8,123 nucleotides of DNA from WS-9 sp036274595 (GTDB taxonomy: Bacteria; Eisenbacteria; RBG-16-71-46; SZUA-252): positions 1 to 8,123 of the forward strand of contig DASUFL010000044.1 of the NCBI GenBank assembly GCA_036274595.1. The letters are read 5' to 3'. The position numbers and the translations under genes were made by a program. Every line of letters starts with the position of its first letter. Position 1 is the first letter of the stretch. The notes below the pieces were generated by a model. The model saw only the letters and a list, made by a program, of their open reading frames with translations. It was not told the origin of the DNA and did no database searches. This document shows positions 1 through 5,454 of the stretch, in pieces.

Positions 1-128
1 TGAACGACCGGGGACCGTTCCGGAAGGGACGGGTCATCGACGTGTCGGAGGAGGCCGCGCGCGAGCTGGGCTTCTATCGCGCAGGCACGGCGCGCGTGCG
101 TGTGGAGGAGCTGGCCAGCCGGGAGTAG
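1..128 (+). CDS. rlpA: RlpA-like septal ring lytic transglycosylase / double-psi beta-barrel protein, C-terminal fragment
   Basis: Only the last 41 codons are in the window, read in the frame whose first full codon is at 3 and ending at TAG 126-128. The peptide opens with NDRGPF, continues KGRVIDVS, then EEAARELGF and ends GTARVRVEELASRE. This is the diagnostic end of the RlpA double-psi beta-barrel domain. In that family the NDRGP aspartate lies in the active cleft, and the IDLS/AA..LG/G.A.VRVE pattern closes the barrel. RlpA proteins are outer-membrane lipoproteins that cleave naked glycan strands at the septum; some family members only bind. Nothing follows the barrel, so this copy has no C-terminal SPOR domain and presumably is the short form. 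The N-terminal signal and the catalytic histidine lie outside the window. Family assignment is strong; enzymatic activity is not shown. Confidence 0.85.
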   Translation, partial: NDRGPFRKGRVIDVSEEAARELGFYRAGTARVRVEELASRE

Positions 129-150
129 TACGCTCGTTCGCAAAATGAGG

Positions 151-181
151 AGCCCCGCGGACTCTCGGTCCGCGGGGCTTT
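151..181. terminator. Bidirectional intrinsic terminator between convergent genes
   Basis: AGCCCCGCGGA (151-161) and TCCGCGGGGCT (169-179) form a perfect 11-bp, very GC-rich stem around the 7-nt loop CTCTCGG. A short T run (179-181) follows on the plus strand. An AAAA at 142-145 becomes TTTT on the minus strand. The element lies 22 nt after the RlpA stop and 34 nt beyond the stop of the convergent lipoprotein gene, so it can terminate both transcripts. The T tract is short, as is common in GC-rich genomes. Confidence 0.85.
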
Positions 182-215
182 GTCGTCTCGCCGCGCGCGC
201 CGCGCGGTCGTTTCA

Positions 216-869
216 TCAGCCGTTGCCGTTCTCCGTCTGGATCGGCTGCGCCTCCTTCGCGGGCTCCGTGCCCTCGCCGGCGCCCTGCGCCGGCTCGGTG
301 ATGCCCTGCGTTTCGGTACCGGTCTGCTGCTCGGCGCCCGTCTTCTCCTCGACGCTCGTCTTCACCTCACCGCCCGCCGTCGGCTTGCCCACTTCGATGA
401 AGACCCACACGCGCTGCCACTGGCCCCGGCCATTCGTCGCCGTGACCGCGAGTCCGACGCGGTCGGCCTTGGTGCGCAGCGGGACGCGATACACGCCGCG
501 CCACGCCTTGGCGTCCATGTCATACGCGAGCGGCATCTTGTTGAGGCCGTCCGACACCATGATCCCGGTGATGTCCATCGAGCCTTGCGCCGTGATCTCC
601 ACGACCTGGCCCCGATCCGCCACGAGCGCGGAGGCGCTCGCGACCACATCCGGGGGCAGCGAATCCGCCGCCATGGGGAGCCCTTCGTTCTGCTCGGAAC
701 GGGGCGTCGTGTGTACCAGACTCGCCGTCGTTGCCACCGGCTGCCGCAGCACATCCGCTTCCAGCTTGCTGGTGTCGCTCGACAGCTTCTGATGCTCCTG
801 CTTGCCGCAACCCATGGTGAGAAACGCCACCGCCACCACCGCCACGAGACCCGCCTGCTTGCCCTTCAT
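216..869 (-). CDS. Predicted lipoprotein with a central Ig-like domain and acidic low-complexity tail (217 aa)
   Basis: The protein begins with a basic residue pair, a hydrophobic stretch (about residues 8-19) and LTMGC, so Cys21 is a plausible lipidation site for signal peptidase II. The T at -3 is not the commonest residue there. Residues 22-70 are polar and probably form a linker. Residues 72-160 show alternating hydrophobic strands with a W-R-G-V-Y-R-V-P turn and end in VWVFIEV. This resembles bacterial Ig-like/beta-sandwich modules that bind partners in the envelope. Residues 161-217 are rich in E, G, T, Q and P and are probably disordered. The ATG at 869 is preceded by GGGAGAAGGAC, a good ribosome binding site. 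It is convergent with the RlpA gene and divergent from the three-gene signalling operon. I do not recognise a named family; no enzymatic residues are evident. A role as a structural or adaptor envelope lipoprotein is inference. Confidence 0.78.
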   Translation of the reverse strand: MKGKQAGLVAVVAVAFLTMGCGKQEHQKLSSDTSKLEADVLRQPVATTASLVHTTPRSEQNEGLPMAADSLPPDVVASASALVADRGQVVEITAQGSMDITGIMVSDGLNKMPLAYDMDAKAWRGVYRVPLRTKADRVGLAVTATNGRGQWQRVWVFIEVGKPTAGGEVKTSVEEKTGAEQQTGTETQGITEPAQGAGEGTEPAKEAQPIQTENGNG

Positions 870-880
870 GTCCTTCTCCC
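870..880 (-). promoter_or_regulatory. Ribosome binding site of the Ig-like lipoprotein gene
   Basis: On the minus strand the 11 bases before the ATG read GGGAGAAGGAC. The GGAG/AAGG purine run lies 2-6 nt from the start codon. This supports the start at 869 and hence the signal sequence. Confidence 0.6.
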
Positions 881-1001
881 GTCCGGATCAATCCGCCGGT
901 GTCGGGCAGGTCGCCGGAGCCTGACCCGAGCCGCCTGGTGGTCGGCACATGCCCCGTGCACCAGGACCGGGAGGGCGGGACTTATTGCCGCCGCTCGGGA
1001 C

Positions 1002-1017
1002 TGGCCTAGATCAAGCA
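1002..1017 (+). promoter_or_regulatory. Weak candidate sigma-54 (-24/-12) promoter upstream of the signalling operon
   Basis: The sequence TGGCCTAGATCAAGCA has TGGC at -24 and GC at -12 with the exact spacing required (GG at 1003-1004, GC at 1015-1016). It lacks the ACG after TGGC and has AA instead of TT before GC. If used, transcription would start near 1028, about 119 nt before the ATG at 1147. It would allow the sigma-54 activator encoded in the operon to control its own synthesis. The match is partial, so chance is a real possibility. Confidence 0.25.
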
Positions 1018-1090
1018 ATGGGCCAAATGTGAATGTAGTTGGAATCAAAAGAGTTAAGTGGATGGTGGGCCCGGCGAGGCTCCGAAAAAC

Positions 1091-1106
1091 GTGTCTAGGT
1101 TGACAC
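1091..1106 (+). promoter_or_regulatory. GTGTC/GACAC dyad containing a perfect TTGACA hexamer
   Basis: GTGTC (1091-1095) and GACAC (1102-1106) are inverted repeats with a 6-nt spacer. TTGACA at 1100-1105 matches the housekeeping -35 consensus exactly. No acceptable -10 box lies 16-18 nt downstream: the bases there read CAGGCT. So it is either a -35 with a poor -10, a short operator, or chance. It lies 40 nt upstream of the operon start. Confidence 0.25.
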
Positions 1107-1146
1107 ATCCGTCGCGTAGGAGCAGGCTCTTAGAGGACTCAGTCCA

Positions 1147-2271
1147 ATGCGCCTCAAGCCGATAAGAACAACTGTGGAAACTCTGACACGCCTCCGCGGC
1201 GCAATCCCCGTGGCCGGGCTCATCATGGCGGCCGTGCTGCATGCTGCCGTCGCGAACGCAGCTCCGTTCGACGCACGCGTGATCTGGACGCGGGGAGACC
1301 GCGCCTACCTCGTCGCGCGCGATTCGGTGTGGGTAAGGGCGGGGTCGAGGCTCCGGTTCTTCGAGAAGAAGAAGGAGGTCGCCTCGGGCGTCGTCCGTGT
1401 CATCGAGGACTCGACGCTCGTCGTAGCGACGATCACAGCCGGTTCCCTGGCGCGGGTGAAGCATCTCGACCGAATCCGCGTGGACGCGGAACGTGCGCCG
1501 TTGACGCGGACCCTCCTTCGGATCGGCATGCCGTCGATTGGACGAATCCAGCCCTTCTTCGAGTGCCGCCAGCTGGTTCTCAATCCCAGCGCCTACGAGG
1601 TGATCGCGGACACCTCGCATGGCTCTCGCATTCTGGTCCGGCCACGGGCGAAGAATCTCCCGGATACCCTCCTCGTCCGCCAGTTCAACGACGCTGCCGA
1701 CGAAGAGATCGCACTGGAGCGAGGCGAGATCGACGCGGCGGTATTCTGGCCGGGCGAGGCCTCGTCCCACATTCGCGAGACGATGCGATGGACAGGAACG
1801 CCCAAGCCCTTCCGATCGCGAGGCGTCGTTGGTGTCCGCCCGAGAGACCGGGCGAGCTCGGACGCGATTGAGGTGGGGCGGATCCCCAGGAGCGCGGAAG
1901 AGTCCCTCGCACGTCTCAACGCTGACCTCTTTCGCGACGACCTCGCGCCAATCGCGCACGCGCACGCCGATTCCATGGCGGCGTGGTCGTTCGAAGTCGA
2001 CCCCAAGCTTCCCGGACGCGAGCGCATTCTCAGGAGTCTCGGCCCCTCCGCGCGGCCGACTCGAGGCGCAGCTGTCCTGCTCCTCACGTACTTCGACGAG
2101 CCGACCGACGGAAGCTCGTTCGACGAGAATACCGTCGAGCCCCAGGTCTGGCTCTTCCTCCTCGGGTGCCCCGTGATCAGCCGTCCCGAGCTCCGTCCCT
2201 ACCTCGAATCGATCGACCTCTCCGCGATCGTGAATCTCTTCGATTGCGAGACTGCGGGACGCAAGCGATGA
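1147..2271 (+). CDS. Secreted protein with periplasmic-binding-protein-like region, first gene of a two-component operon (374 aa)
   Basis: Residues 15-38 form a Sec-type signal peptide: basic R15/R17, a hydrophobic core, and a likely cut after ANA at 38/39. Residues about 42-115 look like a small beta-barrel (SH3-like or FlgT-C-like) module, with VWVRAGSRLRFFEKKKEVASGVVRV typical of such folds. From about 120 the chain resembles type-2 periplasmic solute-binding proteins. The clearest stretch is residues 179-204, where FNDAADEEIALERGEIDAA is followed by VFWPGE, like the hinge segment that ends 'L..G.iDaa' in that fold. Three cysteines follow the signal peptide, two of them near the C-terminus. 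The start has a weak AGAGG 10 nt upstream. Its stop overlaps the kinase start in ATGA, so the two are translationally coupled. No ABC permease or ATPase lies nearby, so a sensory role presenting a ligand or cue to the kinase is more likely than transport. This role is inference. Family naming is uncertain, but the reading frame is secure. Confidence 0.78.
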   Translation: MRLKPIRTTVETLTRLRGAIPVAGLIMAAVLHAAVANAAPFDARVIWTRGDRAYLVARDSVWVRAGSRLRFFEKKKEVASGVVRVIEDSTLVVATITAGSLARVKHLDRIRVDAERAPLTRTLLRIGMPSIGRIQPFFECRQLVLNPSAYEVIADTSHGSRILVRPRAKNLPDTLLVRQFNDAADEEIALERGEIDAAVFWPGEASSHIRETMRWTGTPKPFRSRGVVGVRPRDRASSDAIEVGRIPRSAEESLARLNADLFRDDLAPIAHAHADSMAAWSFEVDPKLPGRERILRSLGPSARPTRGAAVLLLTYFDEPTDGSSFDENTVEPQVWLFLLGCPVISRPELRPYLESIDLSAIVNLFDCETAGRKR

Positions 2272-3893
2272 GATCCCTGCGCACCCGCCTCATCCTCGGG
2301 ATCGCGCTCGTCGCGATCGTGCCGCTCGGGCTCGCGCTCGTGCTGATGTCCCAGCGCGTGGAGACGATGGTTCGAGAGGAGTCGGGACGGCGTCTCGAGA
2401 CCGGCGTCCGCGCGCTTCAGGCGGAGATGAGGGAGCGCCTCCTCAGGACCGAGGCCAAGCTCGGGATCCTGAGCCGCGATCCGCTCCTGCGCCGGCTCTA
2501 CCTCGTGCGCGCGGGGGGTGCACGCGAGCTGGGCGACTATCTCGCCGAGCGCCGCATCCTTCTGGACCTGGACTATCTCGAGGTCGACGGGCTCGACAGC
2601 CTTCCGGTAGCCACGGCGACCGGAGCTCCAGCCGATTCGACGCTCGCGGTGGAGCTCGACCTTGCGAGTCCCATCACCTACGACAACCATTGGGTGGGCA
2701 CGCTTCGCGGCGGCGTCCTCCTGGATCGCGATTTCCTGATCCGCCTCCAGCAGCGCCGCGGGCTCGATCTCGTCCTCTTCGATCGTACCGGACGGCTGGC
2801 CGCCTCGACGCTTCCCGACCCCTTGGAGCAGGCGCTTCCATCCGAAGCGTCGCGCGCCACGATCGGGCACGGAACCTACTGGGGCCTGAGCGCTCCACTC
2901 GACCTCGGCGCATCGGGCACCGCGATGCTCACGGCACTCACACCCACGACTCCGTCCGACGAGACGATCGCCGCGCTCCGCCTCACGGCCGTGCTCCTCG
3001 CGCTCGGCGGCATCGTGGTCGCGATGCTGCTCGGCTTCCTCTGGTCCCGCCAGGTCTCGCGCCCCGTGGAACGCCTGGCGGCTCATTCGCGCCGCCTCGC
3101 GCGTGGCGAGTGGGACGAGCCGATCTCGATCCACAGCGTGCGCGAGCTGGAGACCCTGGGCGAGGCGCTCGACCGCATGCGCGCGGATCTCGTGGCCTAT
3201 CGAGAGAAGCTCGTCCTGAGCGAGCGCCACGCCGCGTGGAGCCAGATGGCCCGCAAGGTGGCCCACGAGGTGAAGAATCCGCTCACCCCGATCGCGATCT
3301 CCGTCGCGGACCTGAAGCGGAGCTACGACCTCCACCGACCCGATTTCCCCACCGTCCTCGATCAGGCGGTGCGGACCATCTCGGCGGAGGTCGATTCGCT
3401 GAAGCGGCTCCTCCAGGAGTTCTCCGACTTCGCGCGCTTCCCCGCTCCCACGCTCGCGTCCGTGCAAGCCGGCGCGCTCCTCGACGACCTCCGCGCCCTC
3501 TACGCGCGGGAGATCGAGGAGGGTCGTCTCGCCGTGGAGCCCCCTCCCTCTCCGATCACGCTGCGCGCCGACGCCGGACAGCTCCGGCAGGCGCTCGTCA
3601 ATCTCGTGAAGAACGGCCTCGAGGCGGTGAATGGCAGCGGCAAGGTGACGGTGGAAGCGCGCCCCGCCGGTGGGAGCGCCGAATTCACGGTCACCGATAC
3701 CGGTCCCGGGCTCTCCGCGGAGCAGCGGGCCGGGCTCTTCTCACCTGGATTCACGACGAAGACGCACGGAAGCGGGCTCGGACTCACGATCGTCGACCGC
3801 ATCGTCTCCGAGCACGGCGGCATCATCGCGGTCCAGTCGGACGAGGGGCGCGGCACCACGTTCGTCCTTCGCCTGCCGCGCGAGGGGGCCTGA
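2268..3893 (+). CDS. NtrY-like membrane sensor histidine kinase without PAS domain (541 aa)
   Basis: The order is: TM1 about residues 8-27, a periplasmic sensor region about 28-238, TM2 about 239-259, a HAMP linker about 260-313 (starting SRQVSRPVERL), then the kinase core. The H-box is MARKVAHEVKNPLTPI with His333 as phosphoacceptor; the KNPLTPI form is typical of NtrY-type kinases. The ATPase domain has the N-box (N445, N449 in NLVKN), G1 DTGPG (D477), an F-box FSPGFTTK, and G2 GSGLGL, all intact. Classical NtrY proteins exceed 700 residues and carry a PAS domain between HAMP and the H-box; here His333 follows HAMP almost directly. ATG 2268 is chosen because it gives a normal N-terminal membrane anchor and overlaps the upstream stop. 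A reading frame open back to 1983 is rejected: its extra 95 residues lie inside the preceding gene. It should phosphorylate the regulator encoded 3 nt downstream. The signal is unknown. Confidence 0.92.
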   Translation: MRSLRTRLILGIALVAIVPLGLALVLMSQRVETMVREESGRRLETGVRALQAEMRERLLRTEAKLGILSRDPLLRRLYLVRAGGARELGDYLAERRILLDLDYLEVDGLDSLPVATATGAPADSTLAVELDLASPITYDNHWVGTLRGGVLLDRDFLIRLQQRRGLDLVLFDRTGRLAASTLPDPLEQALPSEASRATIGHGTYWGLSAPLDLGASGTAMLTALTPTTPSDETIAALRLTAVLLALGGIVVAMLLGFLWSRQVSRPVERLAAHSRRLARGEWDEPISIHSVRELETLGEALDRMRADLVAYREKLVLSERHAAWSQMARKVAHEVKNPLTPIAISVADLKRSYDLHRPDFPTVLDQAVRTISAEVDSLKRLLQEFSDFARFPAPTLASVQAGALLDDLRALYAREIEEGRLAVEPPPSPITLRADAGQLRQALVNLVKNGLEAVNGSGKVTVEARPAGGSAEFTVTDTGPGLSAEQRAGLFSPGFTTKTHGSGLGLTIVDRIVSEHGGIIAVQSDEGRGTTFVLRLPREGA

Positions 3894-3896
3894 GCC

Positions 3897-5237
3897 ATGC
3901 CGTCGATTCTGATCGTCGACGACGAAGCCAACATCCGCTCGAGCCTCGAAGGCGCGCTCGCGCGCGAGGGCTACGACACGGAGACGGCCGCGAGCGTGGC
4001 CGAGGCGCGGACGAAGCTCAAGGACGCGTACGACGTGATCCTCCTCGACGTCTGGTTCCCCCGCGAGAGCGGTCTCGACCTGCTGGGAGAGATCGCGGAA
4101 TCGGCGCCGGAAACGGTCGTGATCATGATGTCCGGCCACGCGTCGATCGACACCGCGGTCCAGGCGACGCGGCTCGGCGCGTTCGACTTCCTCGAGAAGC
4201 CGATCTCGCTCGAGCGCTTGCTCGTGCTCCTGCGGAACGCCACCGACTCCCTGTCGCTGCGCTCGGAGAATCGCCGCTTGCGGCAGGCCTGGGCGGATTC
4301 CATCGTCGGCGACTCCCCCGCGATCCGGGCCCTCATCAAGGAAATCCAGCTCGCCGCATCGAGCCATGCGCGCGTGCTGATCCAGGGAGAGAACGGGACC
4401 GGAAAGGAGCTCGTGGCCCGCGCGCTCCACGCCGCCGGACCGCGCCGCGACAAGCCGTTCGTCGCGGTGAACTGCGCGGCCATCCCTGAGGAGCTGATCG
4501 AGTCCGAGCTGTTCGGGCACGAGCGGGGCGCGTTCACAGGCGCCACGCAGTCGCGGCGGGGGCGTTTCGAAGAGGCGCACGGGGGCACGCTCTTCCTGGA
4601 CGAAGTCGGAGACCTGAGCCAGCGGGCGCAGACGAAGCTTCTCCGCGTGCTCGAAGAAAGTGAGTTCTTCCGCGTGGGCGGCAATCGCGCGATCAAGGTC
4701 GACGTGCGCGTGATCGCGGCCACGAACCGGGACCTGGCCGAGCTCACGCGCGCGGAGTCCTTCCGCGAAGACCTCTACTTCCGCCTCGCCGTGGTGCCGC
4801 TCACGGTTCCCCCGCTCCGCGATCGGCTGGAGGACATACCGGTGCTCGTCACACACATCGCGGCCGACCTGCTTCGTGAGACAGGCGGTCGAGGAAAGAC
4901 CTTCAGTCCCTCCGCCATCGAGCGCCTGGCGCGCTATCCGTACCCGGGCAACGTGCGCGAGCTCAGGAACGTGGTCGAGCGGCTGATCATCATGACGCCC
5001 AGCACGCGCGTCGGAGCGGAGGCGGTCGATCGCGTGCTTGGTTCCACGGCCGAGCCACACGGGGTGGACCACGACGACTCCCGCCTCGCCGAGCAGGTGC
5101 GTCGATTCGAGAAGGATCGGATCGAGGAGACGCTCCGCCTCGAGGGCGGCAACGTCACCAAGGCCGCCGCGCGTCTCGGCCTCGAGCGGAGTCACCTCTA
5201 CAAGAAGATGCGCAAGCTCGGGATCGAACCCGCCTGA
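3897..5237 (+). CDS. NtrX/NtrC-family sigma-54-dependent response regulator (446 aa)
   Basis: This is a complete enhancer-binding protein. The receiver domain (1-120) has the acidic pair D8/D9, phosphoacceptor D51 (VILLD), S79 and K101 (EKP). The AAA+ domain (about 135-370) has Walker A GENGTGKE (164-171), the sigma-54 contact loop GAFTGA (211-216) without substitutions, Walker B TLFLDE (D235, E236), the sensor-I stretch VRVIAATNRD, and YPGNVREL as sensor II. The C-terminal Fis-type helix-turn-helix (419-442) ends LGLERSHLYKKMRKLGI, the form typical of NtrX. With intact GAFTGA it should remodel RNA polymerase-sigma-54 at -24/-12 promoters when phosphorylated. It begins 3 nt after the kinase stop, with GAGGGGG about 8 nt before its ATG serving as ribosome binding site. 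The pair is therefore NtrY/NtrX-like, but a nitrogen role is not shown, and the paralogue-rich family makes specific naming unsafe. Confidence 0.94.
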   Translation: MPSILIVDDEANIRSSLEGALAREGYDTETAASVAEARTKLKDAYDVILLDVWFPRESGLDLLGEIAESAPETVVIMMSGHASIDTAVQATRLGAFDFLEKPISLERLLVLLRNATDSLSLRSENRRLRQAWADSIVGDSPAIRALIKEIQLAASSHARVLIQGENGTGKELVARALHAAGPRRDKPFVAVNCAAIPEELIESELFGHERGAFTGATQSRRGRFEEAHGGTLFLDEVGDLSQRAQTKLLRVLEESEFFRVGGNRAIKVDVRVIAATNRDLAELTRAESFREDLYFRLAVVPLTVPPLRDRLEDIPVLVTHIAADLLRETGGRGKTFSPSAIERLARYPYPGNVRELRNVVERLIIMTPSTRVGAEAVDRVLGSTAEPHGVDHDDSRLAEQVRRFEKDRIEETLRLEGGNVTKAAARLGLERSHLYKKMRKLGIEPA

Positions 5238-5266
5238 GCCCCGCGCAAGCTCCCGGCCCGCCCCAC

Positions 5267-5283
5267 CGGTCCGGAACTTGCAT
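5267..5283 (+). promoter_or_regulatory. Candidate sigma-54 (-24/-12) promoter downstream of the regulator gene
   Basis: The sequence CGGTCCGGAACTTGCAT has the invariant GG (5268-5269) and GC (5280-5281) at the exact sigma-54 distance. It has the full TTGCA at -12 and CG at the end of the -24 box. Departures are C for the first T and TC for CA within TGGCACG. Transcription would start near 5293, giving a leader of about 162 nt to the ATG at 5455. The gene immediately upstream encodes a sigma-54 activator, which raises the prior. No clear enhancer dyad was identified by eye. Confidence 0.38.
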
Positions 5284-5301
5284 TTTGCCATCCCGCCGAG
5301 A

Positions 5302-5318
5302 GGGCTGCGTAACAGCCC
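5302..5318 (+). promoter_or_regulatory. Leader hairpin GGGCTG/CAGCCC
   Basis: GGGCTG (5302-5307) and CAGCCC (5313-5318) pair perfectly around the 5-nt loop CGTAA. No T tract follows, so it is not an intrinsic terminator. It lies about 10 nt after the start point predicted from the sigma-54 candidate and could stabilise the 5' end of that transcript, or be an operator dyad. Function is inference. Confidence 0.3.
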
Positions 5319-5335
5319 GCACCGATCCGTACCGA

Positions 5336-5353
5336 AGGGGGCGCGTATCCCCT
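5336..5353 (+). promoter_or_regulatory. Leader hairpin whose CCCCT arm can also pair with the downstream ribosome binding site
   Basis: AGGGG (5336-5340) pairs with CCCCT (5349-5353), with a possible extra G-U pair. The motif AAGGGGG occurs again at 5443-5449 as the ribosome binding site of the gene at 5455. The same CCCCT arm could therefore pair with either copy, the arrangement of a simple translational switch. The stems are short, and runs of G and C are common here. Confidence 0.22.
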
Positions 5354-5442
5354 GCATTCGGCACGAGTTCGCTCGACATCCGTGGCCCCGGGGCTGCTGC
5401 GCCAAGCGCGGTGCCTTGCCGGACCCCGTACCCAATTGTTCC

Positions 5443-5450
5443 AAGGGGGA
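5443..5450 (+). promoter_or_regulatory. Ribosome binding site deciding the start at 5455
   Basis: AAGGGGGA lies 4 nt before the ATG at 5455. No comparable site precedes the earlier in-frame starts, so it marks the true beginning of the membrane protein within a longer open frame. Confidence 0.6.
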
Positions 5451-5454
5451 CGTC

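Larger units (their letters stand above)
870..1146. other. Divergent intergenic region, no gene seen
   Basis: These 277 nt separate the minus-strand lipoprotein gene from the plus-strand signalling operon and must hold both promoters. Bases 1012-1061 are clearly more AT-rich than the surroundings. I found no convincing pair of -35 and -10 boxes for either direction. What can be named is a weak sigma-54-like site (1002-1017) and a dyad with TTGACA (1091-1106), listed separately. No small gene with a credible start and ribosome binding site is visible. Confidence 0.6.
5238..5454 (+). other. 217-nt intergenic region with promoter candidate and hairpins, no gene seen
   Basis: The stretch between the regulator stop and the next ATG holds a sigma-54-like promoter (5267-5283), a 6-bp hairpin (5302-5318), a 5-6-bp hairpin (5336-5353) and a 10-base palindrome GCCCCGGGGC (5385-5394). 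The next gene's reading frame is open through here back into the regulator gene (to 5038). The encoded residues look non-coding and there is no ribosome binding site until 5444. No intrinsic terminator with a T tract follows the regulator gene, so read-through is possible. Confidence 0.6.

Noticed and set aside
1054..1965. A 303-codon minus-strand open frame opposite the secreted binding-protein gene
   Set aside because: It is antisense to a gene with a signal peptide and coupling to the kinase. Its own composition is low-quality and it crosses the intergenic region.
1983..2267. A 95-residue N-terminal extension of the kinase
   Set aside because: It lies inside the preceding gene in another frame, is Arg/Pro/Ser-rich, and would place the membrane anchor internally. 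The ATGA overlap gives a natural start.
2199..3467. A 422-codon minus-strand open frame under the kinase gene
   Set aside because: It is a shadow of the kinase reading frame with no ribosome binding site or recognisable domain.
2690..4489. A 599-codon plus-strand open frame overlapping the kinase and regulator
   Set aside because: It runs out of frame through two well-defined genes and encodes an Arg/Pro/Ala-rich chain with no motif.
5359..5373. GGCACG -24-like box in the leader before the membrane-protein gene
   Set aside because: The -24 part is excellent, but the following GC comes one base too early. Sigma-54 holoenzyme is intolerant of such spacing changes, so the 5267 site is preferred.
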